Positions 7,321 through 15,695 of a stretch of DNA of 32,376 nt are shown piece after piece. The notes below the pieces were generated by a model. That model worked only from the letters and a program-made list of their open reading frames with translations, searched no databases and had not been told where the DNA came from. Where the stretch lies: positions 1 through 32,376 of the forward strand of contig JAJRZX010000089.1 of the NCBI GenBank assembly GCA_024275045.1. The letters are read 5' to 3'. Each line of letters begins with the position of its first letter. Position 1 is the stretch's first letter. This DNA is from Deltaproteobacteria bacterium. GTDB taxonomy: Bacteria; Desulfobacterota; GWC2-55-46; JADFVP01. A program made the position numbers and the translations under genes.

Positions 7321-8371
7321 GGGGTTGTTGAAGTTTTGGAATTTCTTTTATGGTCTTGTGTTTTTTAAGAAAGTACTGCATTGCGATGGATCCCCTGTAC
7401 ATTTTTTTCTGAATATCTTTATCCTTAACCACTCTATTGCTTTGAACCTTTTTTCTCTCTCTAAGTATTGGCAGTATATTCACGGTTACATTAAGTACGG
7501 CCTTTGCGATGGCTTTAGCCCGCAGGGGGTTTTCTTTCAAGAGGGCGTATACCATGGTGGCAGCTTCGAGGACCATGCGTATGGGCAGGACTCGGAGCAA
7601 TGTGGTGGCTGAGTAGTTTTTCAGTACCATGACAAGGTTATTTCTATGGTTCAGGTACAGGTGCGTGAGGCTTTTTCTGTCCATGCCCGCGCTTCCAAGG
7701 TGGTAGATGCGAGCCTCGGGCACGTAGATGAGCTTGTATCCCAGCAGGTGTAGGCGCCAGGCAAGGTCTATCTCCTCCATGTAGGCGAAAAAGCTCGCGT
7801 CAAAACCTCCGGCTTCTTTTACCGCGCTTTTTTTAGCGAAGAGCGCTGCCCCTGATGCCCAGAATATCTCCGTACTTTGTTCGTATTGGCCTGTGTCTCG
7901 TTCGACTTCGTTAAAGACACGGCCGGCGGCAAAGGGATAGCCCAGGACATCCATAAGCCCGCCCGCGGCACCGGAGTACTCGAAGTTTTGTTTATCTCTG
8001 AGCGAGAGTATCTTGGGCTGGGCAAGGGCTATTGCTGTGTCACGTTCAGCGATAGAGACCAGCGGGGAGAGGCAATCAGAGTCCAGCTCAACGTCGTTAT
8101 TAAGGATGAAGAGGTATTTGCCCGAGGCAAGTTCTATACCTTTATTGCAGCCCCCGGCATAACCAAGGTTGGTCTCGGAGAAGATGAATTTTTTGTGGGG
8201 GTGTTTTTTTTGAAGTTCCTCAAGCTCTGCATCAATGGGGCTGTTGGATATGATTATGACTTCAAGGGAGGGGTACTTGATAAAGCTAAGGGAAGAGAGG
8301 CACTCTCTTAGCAGCTCGGTCTTTCCGTAGTGTATTACAATTAGAGTTACCAGCGCTGTATCCCGGCTCAT
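7292..8371 (-). CDS. Family 2 glycosyltransferase
   Basis: Probably cytoplasmic GT2 of 359 aa, last gene of the minus-strand operon. It starts LVTLIVIHYGKTELLRECL, has NLGYAGGCNKG (68-78), the DxD-type NNDVELD (91-97) and the C-terminal MEEIDLAWRLHLLGYKL pattern of the WcaA/rhamnosyltransferase-like branch. The usual nucleotide-contact Asp in the VDNGS-type loop is absent: the loop reads IISNSPID (40-47). The gene may use an altered donor contact or be weakened. The start has AAGG six bases upstream. The last eight or so codons lie in the hairpin at 7291-7320, so the natural C-terminus may have been replaced by repeat sequence. It is 73 bases from the DPM1-like gene, the widest gap in the operon. 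Confidence 0.9.
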   Translation of the reverse strand: MSRDTALVTLIVIHYGKTELLRECLSSLSFIKYPSLEVIIISNSPIDAELEELQKKHPHKKFIFSETNLGYAGGCNKGIELASGKYLFILNNDVELDSDCLSPLVSIAERDTAIALAQPKILSLRDKQNFEYSGAAGGLMDVLGYPFAAGRVFNEVERDTGQYEQSTEIFWASGAALFAKKSAVKEAGGFDASFFAYMEEIDLAWRLHLLGYKLIYVPEARIYHLGSAGMDRKSLTHLYLNHRNNLVMVLKNYSATTLLRVLPIRMVLEAATMVYALLKENPLRAKAIAKAVLNVTVNILPILRERKKVQSNRVVKDKDIQKKMYRGSIAMQYFLKKHKTIKEIPKLQQPPYFLLEKRK

Positions 8372-8394
8372 GGCTGCCTTAAGTATGTACTTGT

Positions 8395-8408
8395 ATTATT
8401 ATAATAAT
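8395..8408. promoter_or_regulatory. Perfect AT palindrome in an operon gap
   Basis: ATTATTATAATAAT is a perfect 14-bp palindrome between the DPM1-like gene and the last GT2. On the minus strand it contains TATAAT, so it could be the -10 of an internal promoter, although no clear -35 is visible. Confidence 0.35.
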
Positions 8409-8444
8409 GAGGGGTAGAAGGTCTCTCAGCGTGAGTAACAGGTC

Positions 8445-9185
8445 TTAGGGGTTGTTATGGGCCTTTTTCATCTCTTCAGTGCTGCTGCCTTCTTTTCTCA
8501 GTTTCCATACCCTGCACGCGGCCTCGGTGACTATGCTCTTTCCCATCTTGGATTCCCCTTCTGTTCTTTCTCTAAAGATAATGGGAATCTCCCTTATCTT
8601 AAATCCGCTCTTGAGGGTATGGTACTTCATCTCTACGAGAAAGGCGTAACCCCGGGCAAAGTCTTTTTCATTGATGATTTCTTTTAAGACCTCTGCCCTG
8701 AAGAGATTAAATCCGCCTGTCCAGTCTTTGATATAACCGCTTAGTACGAGGCGGGCGTAGAGGTTGCCTGCTTTACTGAGTACGTGTCTGGCTATTGGCC
8801 AGCCCTCGATGGCACCTCCGCGGACGTATCTTGAGCCTATGACAAGGTCGGCCCCATGTGTGTTCATTTCCTCAAGGAGCCTTGTGATATCCCCGGGGTC
8901 GTGTGAGAAGTCGCAGTCCATCTGCTGGATAAGCTCGAATCCATTGGCAAGGCCAAAGTGAAAACCCTCGATATAAGCAGAGGCAAGGCCAAGTTTGCCG
9001 CTGCGGTGCAGGACGCTTACGCGCTTGGTCGCTCTGGCGAGTTTATCGGCTATCCTGCCCGTGCCGTCCGTTGAGTTGTCGTCTACCACAAGGACGTGGG
9101 CGTCCCGCACTTTCAGGACCTCGCCTATCATGCGCTCGATGTTGCCGGCCTCGTTATATGTGGGCAGTATTATCAGGAGTTTCAT
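8445..9185 (-). CDS. Polyprenol-phosphate glycosyltransferase, DPM1-like (GT2)
   Basis: Enzyme of 246 aa that by family moves a hexose (mannose in the best-known cases) from a nucleotide sugar to a polyprenyl phosphate on the cytoplasmic face. Motifs: LIILPTYNEAGNI (4-16), VVDDNSTDGTG (33-43), QQMDCDFSHDP (87-97), then GSRYVRGG and DWTGGFNLFR. There is no C-terminal membrane domain, so it is the short DPM1 type. The start codon abuts the stop of the GT4-sulfatase gene with no gap. The lipid-linked sugar would be a natural donor for the GT-C protein encoded at 18882-21899 in the same operon; that link is inference. The sugar itself cannot be read from sequence. Confidence 0.92.
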   Translation of the reverse strand: MKLLIILPTYNEAGNIERMIGEVLKVRDAHVLVVDDNSTDGTGRIADKLARATKRVSVLHRSGKLGLASAYIEGFHFGLANGFELIQQMDCDFSHDPGDITRLLEEMNTHGADLVIGSRYVRGGAIEGWPIARHVLSKAGNLYARLVLSGYIKDWTGGFNLFRAEVLKEIINEKDFARGYAFLVEMKYHTLKSGFKIREIPIIFRERTEGESKMGKSIVTEAACRVWKLRKEGSSTEEMKKAHNNP

Positions 9186-12100
9186 TTACAGGTATCCCAG
9201 CGCCTCGAGTTTCTGTTTAGTCTCTTCATCGGCCTCTATCATCTCAGCCTTTTCTCCGCCTGTTCTTTCGCTTAGCCATTTGGAGAGCAGTCCCTCAAAA
9301 TCAGCCGTAACCGCGGCATTATGCTCAGCCACGTTTTTTGTCTCCCCGGGGTCGTTTATAAGGTCGTAGAGCTCTGTAAGGCCCTTCTTGAGTTTTAAGG
9401 TGGGTGAGTACGATACATCCTCAAGGGTCTTTATAAACTTCCATTTTGTTGTTCTTATGGCTATCTGAGAGCCGTGTGCGCCCTCGTCAATAACATACTC
9501 GTGCACCTCTTTGGTCTTCTTTTCTATTAGAGGCATAAGGCTGCTCCCTTCCATGCCTTTGCTTTTAAGACCAAGTATCTCAAGGGCCGTGGGCACAAGG
9601 TCTATGTTCATGCTCATGCCCTCTACCACATGACCTGCGGGAAGTGTTTTCGGCAGGCGCATAATAAGGGGTATGCGCATGGTCTCATCAAAGACCCCCA
9701 CGTGGCAGAAATAATTGCCGCGCTCGCCAAGGTACTCGCCGTGGTCCGCGGTTATCATAATCAGGGTATTATCCAGTAGACCAAGTGCGTCCATGTGTCT
9801 GAATAGGCGGTCAAGCTCATAATCAAGGTATGTTATCTCTGCCTTGTACTCGGAGATAGGCAGACCTACGTCTGTGATGCCTTTTCGCGTGAGCCAGTTT
9901 TTTGTAAGTGCGTGCATATCCACGGAGTCCACGGTCTTTGAGTCTTTGCCCTCTCCTGAGTCCGGCGCATACATCTTGTGAAAGGGCTTTGGGGCCTGAT
10001 AAGGGAAGTGTGCGTCGAATACGTGTATCCAAGAGAAAAAGGGTTTCTCGGGGTCCTCGCTTATCCAGTCGCTTAGGATGTTTACGCACTGAGACCCGGC
10101 GCGCTCCATGCCAAGGACGGGAAAATAATCATCAAAACCCCGCTCTATGCCTCTGCACCACTCGGGGTTAAGAAGCGCCGCGCTTACTACCGCGCTGCAG
10201 CGGTACCCTTCTTTACCAAGCCTCTCGGGTATGGTCTCAAGCACCGGGAAGTTGTACTTGTAGTTGTCCATGGTCTTTATGGACCGTGGGAACTTCGATG
10301 CAAGGAGCGATACGTGGGATGGTATGGTTATGTGCGATTGGGCAAAGTGGTTTTTAAATACAACGCCTTCTCTTGCAATGCGGTCAAGGCACGGTGTTTT
10401 TACGGTTTTATTGCCCATAAAACCCAGGTGGTCAGCACGTACGGCGTCAAGGGTGATGATAAGCACGTTGGTGTGCTTGATGGTGCTGCGTTTAATCTTT
10501 TTTTTCAGCTTCGAGACTATCTCCAGAGGGCCAAGGCCCATGACAAGCCCGCTCTTGTTCCTGAAGTGAAAGTCAACTTCCTGCCCGCCGTAATGGGAGA
10601 CATCTATATCCACGTCATGCCAGGCCCTTTTTGTGAGCCTCTTGCTTAACGTGGAGAGCGCGTTCTTGGAGAAGATATCCTCAGAGGTGCCGTCTTTTTT
10701 TACTACAGATACCTCAAGGCCGCCCTTGAGGCTTATCCCCCTTGGGCCTCCCCGTACGCCTACTCCCATATTGAGTCTGCCGTCCGGTGGCACGTGTACG
10801 CCCCTGTAAATAAAGTGGGACTCCTTGTCCATGGATATGACCTGTCTCGCGTCATCACCGAGATAAAAGACCTCTTCTCTATTGGGGTTTTCTTTCTCAA
10901 ATCGGATAATAAATGATTTTTTCAGGTGGTCAAGAAAGTTGTAGCGCACCTCTCCGTTATTGGTAATCGCAGGGCTACTCCACCCGGACCAGTCAAACTC
11001 AGGGTCGTTCCGCGGGCCCGCGGAGGTCTTGAAGAGGACCTCGATTTCTTGGCCGTTAAAGCGTGATAGATCAATGGACTCATCAAACCACTCTCTGTCA
11101 CTCTCAATACTCTTTGGGTCTATGTATCTCTTAAAGAGCGAGGTGTACTCCTTGTCCGCTCTTATGAGGAGCTCGAACTCCACGCCGTCTCCCGGCTCTA
11201 TCCATGCGGCCTCGTTTATGCCTATGCCAAAGTCCAGTGTCTCGCCTTTATTGACGGTAATGCCTCGAAACTCCACGGTAGTGGATGTATCGCCAACGCA
11301 GATGGCGGGGTGCGCAAAGAGTACGGGGCGCTCCTCGCCTTTTACCTTAAATGAAGAGACATTGACCATGTTCTTAAGCTTGTAGGCGGAGTATGGGCAC
11401 TCCGTGTAACCCTTGCCTTCTTTACGAACCTCGGCCTTAAAGATATTTCTTATAAAGTCATACCCCTCCGCCACAGTGGGGCTTGTAATGTCTGTGTATA
11501 TCTCTTCAATCTCCGCCGCGTTATCGGCTATGGACTTTACGGGGGGGATGCTTTCTCGCATCTGCTCAAGAAGCCCGGGTGTATTAATGACCTCTTGTAT
11601 TACCCTGCCAAGGTCCTCGTCATCACCCGCCTTGAAGTTGAGCCCGCCGTTGCCCTTGCCAACGTACTCGGCCATGCCGCCTATATTGGAGGCTATTACG
11701 GGGATGCCCGCAAGGTATGCCTCGTGTATGGTTAACGGAGAGTTCTCGTACCATATTGAGGGTACTATAAGCACATCAATGGCAGATAGAATCTTGCCAA
11801 CGTCTTTATTGTCATAGGCGCCGGCAAGTTTTATGGATTTGTTTTTTATAAGCCCTGTAAGGTCTTTGTTGTAGTCCTTGTATCCGTGGTAGGCGACCTG
11901 CTCGCCGTATATTGTAAGCTCAGCCATGGTATCGGTTACTCTGTTAAATGCCTTAATGAGCACATGCACGCCCTTTGAGGGTATCCATGAGCCTATGTAG
12001 CCGAAACGTATTTTGTTTGATGGTTTTCTCTTTAAACCTTCGAATATGCTCTTGTCAAACCCGTAATCAAGGTATGTTATCTTTTCTTTTGGAACGCCAA

Positions 12101-12833
12101 AGTCCATGTATTTTCCCTGAAGGAACTTCGAGGGGGCGATAAAGGAGTCTACAAGGGAGCATATCTCTTGGATGTGCGCGGTGCGTTTGTTTATCTCATC
12201 GGTGCCGTGGGTATCGTCTTTCTGCAGAGTCTTTGATGAAAACAAAAACACCTTTCTCAGCAGCTCCTTGGCCGCGGCGCTGCCCTTAAACGCAGGTACG
12301 GTCTTTTTGAGTTTGGAGGCGGCCTTACCTGCTTTGCTGCTCATTGCAAGCTGGGCTGCAAGACACTCTGCGCAGCGCTCATCAGAGGGGCCCACGCAGA
12401 TATCGAGCTCGCGGTTAAGGAGCTGGCCACGCTGGCAGAAGAGCCAGAAGTCGTGCAGCGTATAGACTACGGGGATATCACGGGCTTTTGCCTCTTTTAC
12501 GCATGTGGTGGAGAGGCACGTGACGTGATGAAAGTGCACAACATCAGGGGAGACCTCATCAAGGAACTCACCGAACTTTCTTGCGATAATCTCGTTCTTG
12601 TAGGTCTTTGAGAACTCTGGGCCGCACTTGAAGTTATTATTTATGGTGGTGATATTCAGGCCCTTGTATTTCTTGTTCTCTACGGCGAGCTCTTTGGCCT
12701 CGGGGTTTGCCACTCTGTGAAATACAAAGACCTCGTGCCGTGTTGCAAGCTCCACGGCAAGGTTATATGTGTAGACCTCGGAGCCGGCCATATTTGCCGG
12801 AGGAAAACCATGTATGACCAGGGCTACTCGCAT
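9186..12833 (-). CDS. GT4 glycosyltransferase - tandem beta-sandwich - sulfatase-like fusion
   Basis: Giant 1215-aa fusion. Residues 1-450 are a GT-B/GT4 transferase: GSEVYTYNLA at the start, a Cys cluster (CVGPSDERCAEC, 146-157), GYIGSWIPSKGVHVL (278-292) and the E-x7-E motif ENSPLTIHE (363-371). Residues 470-625 and 630-775 are two beta-rich modules of one kind (DGVEFEL, RYIDPK, REWF, TSAGPR, GWSSPAI). Residues 785-1215 are an alkaline-phosphatase-fold sulfatase-like domain with metal ligands in ITLDAVRADHLG (Asp796) and TADHGE (Asp1030, His1031), ending in LEALGYL. The nucleophile loop reads ITIPSH with Thr836 where sulfatases carry Cys or Ser, so formylglycine chemistry is not expected. 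No signal peptide or membrane helix is seen, suggesting a cytoplasmic phospho- or sulfo-group enzyme coupled to chain building. Starts 3 bases after the upstream GT2 stop. Confidence 0.88.
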   Translation of the reverse strand: MRVALVIHGFPPANMAGSEVYTYNLAVELATRHEVFVFHRVANPEAKELAVENKKYKGLNITTINNNFKCGPEFSKTYKNEIIARKFGEFLDEVSPDVVHFHHVTCLSTTCVKEAKARDIPVVYTLHDFWLFCQRGQLLNRELDICVGPSDERCAECLAAQLAMSSKAGKAASKLKKTVPAFKGSAAAKELLRKVFLFSSKTLQKDDTHGTDEINKRTAHIQEICSLVDSFIAPSKFLQGKYMDFGVPKEKITYLDYGFDKSIFEGLKRKPSNKIRFGYIGSWIPSKGVHVLIKAFNRVTDTMAELTIYGEQVAYHGYKDYNKDLTGLIKNKSIKLAGAYDNKDVGKILSAIDVLIVPSIWYENSPLTIHEAYLAGIPVIASNIGGMAEYVGKGNGGLNFKAGDDEDLGRVIQEVINTPGLLEQMRESIPPVKSIADNAAEIEEIYTDITSPTVAEGYDFIRNIFKAEVRKEGKGYTECPYSAYKLKNMVNVSSFKVKGEERPVLFAHPAICVGDTSTTVEFRGITVNKGETLDFGIGINEAAWIEPGDGVEFELLIRADKEYTSLFKRYIDPKSIESDREWFDESIDLSRFNGQEIEVLFKTSAGPRNDPEFDWSGWSSPAITNNGEVRYNFLDHLKKSFIIRFEKENPNREEVFYLGDDARQVISMDKESHFIYRGVHVPPDGRLNMGVGVRGGPRGISLKGGLEVSVVKKDGTSEDIFSKNALSTLSKRLTKRAWHDVDIDVSHYGGQEVDFHFRNKSGLVMGLGPLEIVSKLKKKIKRSTIKHTNVLIITLDAVRADHLGFMGNKTVKTPCLDRIAREGVVFKNHFAQSHITIPSHVSLLASKFPRSIKTMDNYKYNFPVLETIPERLGKEGYRCSAVVSAALLNPEWCRGIERGFDDYFPVLGMERAGSQCVNILSDWISEDPEKPFFSWIHVFDAHFPYQAPKPFHKMYAPDSGEGKDSKTVDSVDMHALTKNWLTRKGITDVGLPISEYKAEITYLDYELDRLFRHMDALGLLDNTLIMITADHGEYLGERGNYFCHVGVFDETMRIPLIMRLPKTLPAGHVVEGMSMNIDLVPTALEILGLKSKGMEGSSLMPLIEKKTKEVHEYVIDEGAHGSQIAIRTTKWKFIKTLEDVSYSPTLKLKKGLTELYDLINDPGETKNVAEHNAAVTADFEGLLSKWLSERTGGEKAEMIEADEETKQKLEALGYL

Positions 12834-12836
12834 GTC

Positions 12837-13793
12837 TCAGACTCCTCGAATGTTGTTGCTCCCGCGTCCGGTTATGGCGTCAAGGGCACCGCTGTACTGT
12901 GCGTAGACGTTTAAGAGGGATGCGAAGGGGGTTCGTAATATTAAAAATATTTTTTTGTAAAACACAGGCTCATTGCTCCAGATATAAGCTGCGTCTCTAA
13001 TCGTGGAGTTAAAGGCGTAACGTACAAGCTGAGTTCTTGTGGATATGGTCCTTATGCCGAATATCTCATTCAGGCGCCTGTGACAGAGGCGCGTTCTCTT
13101 GTACTCGTACCCCAGCGGCCTTGAGTGAGAATGAGTAACAGCTGCCGCTGGTTCGTATACTATCTTAAAGCCCTTCTCAAGGACCTTTTTTGACCACTCC
13201 AGGTCTTCGGCAAAGTCTGTCCTTACATAGGGGATTTTTTCCCATACGCTTACTCTTACAGCAGAGCATACGTCATCAAAGTTACAGAAAAAATACTTTT
13301 CCATGGGTCTCATCTTATCGTATGCCTCACGCTCACTGATAGCGGATACGTGCCTCTTGTCTCTGCCTGTGAGCCACCCGTTGAGGTCCCGTTTTGTAAG
13401 CGGGTGGGCCTCTGCTCTTGGGTACTGCCTTGCGTACACCCCGGCAACAAGGGGGTCTGTAAGAAAGGGGCTTATCATTGCGCTTAGCCAGTGTCTGTTC
13501 AGCGGCACGGCGTCCTGCGTCATAAGTATAACAAACTCTCCCTTCGCAAGCCCTATGCCTTTGTTTCTTGTCTCCCCGTGGTTGAACTCACCTGGGTCAA
13601 TCTCATAGAGCCTGAGCAGGGGGGGAGAAAACCCTTTAATGCGCTCTACTGTACCATCCGTGGAGCCTGAGTCTATAACAATTACCTCAAAGGACATATC
13701 CGTATCTTGAGAAAAAACAGCCTCAAGGCACTCTCTGAATAATTCCCCACCGTTAAAGGATGGTATGAGTATGGAAACCCTTATATCTTTCAT
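12837..13793 (-). CDS. Family 2 glycosyltransferase
   Basis: Probably cytoplasmic GT2 of 318 aa. It opens VSILIPSFNGGELFRECL, has VIDSGSTDGT (39-48), the GEFNHGETRNKG segment (68-79), the DxD-like MTQDAVPL (91-98) and a YPRAEAHPLTKRDL region; this combination is common in rhamnosyltransferases of O-antigen clusters. The conserved acid pair is in FAEDLEWSKKVLEKGFK. It sits in the operon between two GT4 genes, 28 bases after the upstream one and 3 bases before the next. The specificity for rhamnose is only suggested by resemblance. Confidence 0.9.
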   Translation of the reverse strand: MKDIRVSILIPSFNGGELFRECLEAVFSQDTDMSFEVIVIDSGSTDGTVERIKGFSPPLLRLYEIDPGEFNHGETRNKGIGLAKGEFVILMTQDAVPLNRHWLSAMISPFLTDPLVAGVYARQYPRAEAHPLTKRDLNGWLTGRDKRHVSAISEREAYDKMRPMEKYFFCNFDDVCSAVRVSVWEKIPYVRTDFAEDLEWSKKVLEKGFKIVYEPAAAVTHSHSRPLGYEYKRTRLCHRRLNEIFGIRTISTRTQLVRYAFNSTIRDAAYIWSNEPVFYKKIFLILRTPFASLLNVYAQYSGALDAITGRGSNNIRGV

Positions 13794-13821
13794 TACAGCG
13801 GCGCGCCCCGCCTCCTGGATG

Positions 13822-15684
13822 TCATGCCTGCGCCATGGCAGTAAGTCTTGGGGCCTTACATGAGATAAGCCTCATGTACCTCTTCTCCATATTATCGGCA
13901 TCTTCCGCTATAGTCTTTACCTCTGGCAGCCCAGCAATGAGCCTATTGAGGAGTTTTTTGTCTCTTATAAGCTCCTCCATCTTCCCACGCAGTCCAGCGG
14001 CATCGCCTACCTTAAAGACAAGACCTGATACCCCATCCTGCACAAGCTCGGCCATGCCGCCGATGTTGCTGGTGATAACGGGAATGCCGGATAGAAATGC
14101 CTCGTGTATGGTAAGGGGCGAGTTCTCAAACCATATGGATGGTACTACGAGAACATCGATTTCCGAGAGCACCTCTATTATATCTTTATTATCAAAGGCG
14201 CCCATGAAGCGCACCCCTGAGTCACCGGCCTCTTCACGGAGCTTTGCCACGTAATCAGGGAACCACGTAAGGTTACCGTATATCTTCAGCTCTGCGTGCT
14301 CTCTGTCTTTACGGCCAAGGCCGCTGAATGCACTCACCAGTACATGAACGCCCTTATGCGGTACAAGGCTTCCGGTGTAGCCGAAGCGTATTTTTTTGTG
14401 CTTACCTGACCTTTTCTTTTTTGTACTGAAAGCACTTACATCAAAGCCGTTGTCTGAGTAGAGAATTTTCTCGGCAGGGATGCCGAACTCCACGAAGCGT
14501 TCTTTTAAGAATCGAGAGGGTGAGATAAAGAGGTCTACGCCTTGAGTTGCCTGAAGTACTTTTTCAAGTCTCATGTTTACGGTTGGTACGAGTTTTTTAG
14601 CTGCCACGGCATCAAATAAAGAGTTGAATTTAAGGAGCGACCTTGCGGCCAGCCTCTTGCCCTTTGAGGCGCTCTCCGCCCCTTTTGACTCAACCCTTAC
14701 ATCTGCCCATCCCGCCGTGAGCCCGCTCTCTTTGAAAGAGGACTCCGGGCCAGTTACAAGGCTCAGCGCCACTTTTTTGCCACTGTATTTCTCAAGGTCC
14801 AGCTCGTGTCCGTGCCAACCCTCCCCACCATCCTTGGCGGTGGGCAGCACCTCGCAGAAGACCTCGTCATCGTCTACCAAAACCTTAAAATATATCCCTT
14901 CTCTCTCTTTTATTTTATTAATATCCCCGGCGCCGTTTTTTGCCTTTACCCCTATGGCAAAACTCATGAGAGACGCCTCGCGCACGTTACGCTTGAATGT
15001 AATAGTAGATGCCCTGCTTGTGAGTATGGCCGCTCTGGAGTCGCCGTTAAATGTAAGGCGCCCTTTCTTAACAAAACGTCTTTGCGTACCCTCTACACGG
15101 GCTTTATCAAGAGAGGCCGTAAGGTCAGAGTCTCCGGTATTCTGCAGCCTCCCTGATATTTTTGCGAAGAGCCTCTTCAGGCGAAAGGAGTTCTTTGAGT
15201 ACCGTGAGACGCATCTCGCGCATCTTGCGACCTCGATCTCATGGCAGATACTGAGGCCGGGGGTCATTCTCTGGCCCCCAAGCGGACAGGTAAGCCAGTA
15301 GTCGTGCAGGGTAAAGACAACGGGTATGGATCTGTCTTTAGCTATCTTTATGTAATTCAGCGAGTGGTTGATAAGGTGCTGAATATGGATTATATCGGGT
15401 CCTGTTTTATCAAGCACCTCGGTGAAGAGCCTGTCCATGGCCGCGTTCTCGTATGTCTCTGTAAAACCGCTGTAGTCTCTGTTAACTATGGCCTCAAAGT
15501 AAGGCAGCCCATCGTAAGCCCCCTCTCTAAGGGTGTACTGGCGCGTGCCGCGCTCTGCCTCGGTAAAAAAAAGGCTTACCTCGTGCCCTCTTTTTACGAG
15601 CTCCTTTGAGAGCTTGTATGTGTAGACCTCTGAGCCCGCCGTGTGACGGGGGAGAAAGTCGTGTATAACCTGAAGTATCTTCAT
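13822..15684 (-). CDS. GT4 glycosyltransferase with inserted beta-sandwich domain
   Basis: GT-B fold transferase of 620 aa, well above the usual 380-420 for the family. The N-terminal half (1-190) has HTAGSEVYTYKLSKEL, FTLHDYWLTCP and a Cys cluster (CHEIEVARCARC, 147-158). Residues about 205-335 are an inserted beta-rich module (EGIYFKVLVDDDEV, GWHGHELDLEKYSGKKVAL, GWADVRVES) related to those in the GT4-sulfatase and GT-C/TPR proteins of this operon. The C-terminal half (about 380-600) has GYTGSLVPHKGVHVLVSAF and E-x7-E in ENSPLTIHE (520-528). The GT4 parts of this protein and the 1215-aa fusion are clearly related, so they look like paralogues that acquired the same module in different places. 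Probably adds a sugar to the chain on the cytoplasmic face; the insert could hold the growing glycan. Confidence 0.9.
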   Translation of the reverse strand: MKILQVIHDFLPRHTAGSEVYTYKLSKELVKRGHEVSLFFTEAERGTRQYTLREGAYDGLPYFEAIVNRDYSGFTETYENAAMDRLFTEVLDKTGPDIIHIQHLINHSLNYIKIAKDRSIPVVFTLHDYWLTCPLGGQRMTPGLSICHEIEVARCARCVSRYSKNSFRLKRLFAKISGRLQNTGDSDLTASLDKARVEGTQRRFVKKGRLTFNGDSRAAILTSRASTITFKRNVREASLMSFAIGVKAKNGAGDINKIKEREGIYFKVLVDDDEVFCEVLPTAKDGGEGWHGHELDLEKYSGKKVALSLVTGPESSFKESGLTAGWADVRVESKGAESASKGKRLAARSLLKFNSLFDAVAAKKLVPTVNMRLEKVLQATQGVDLFISPSRFLKERFVEFGIPAEKILYSDNGFDVSAFSTKKKRSGKHKKIRFGYTGSLVPHKGVHVLVSAFSGLGRKDREHAELKIYGNLTWFPDYVAKLREEAGDSGVRFMGAFDNKDIIEVLSEIDVLVVPSIWFENSPLTIHEAFLSGIPVITSNIGGMAELVQDGVSGLVFKVGDAAGLRGKMEELIRDKKLLNRLIAGLPEVKTIAEDADNMEKRYMRLISCKAPRLTAMAQA

Positions 15685-15695
15685 AATATAAAGGC

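Noticed and set aside
6899-7612. Three overlapping plus-strand open frames over the tandem repeat
   Set aside because: They translate the 118-bp repeat in shifting frames, the last also running antisense to the GT2. No ribosome binding sites and no protein-like features.
14573-15301. Plus-strand open frame of 242 codons
   Set aside because: It lies fully antisense to the GT4 gene, with a Ser/Leu-rich composition typical of a shadow frame.
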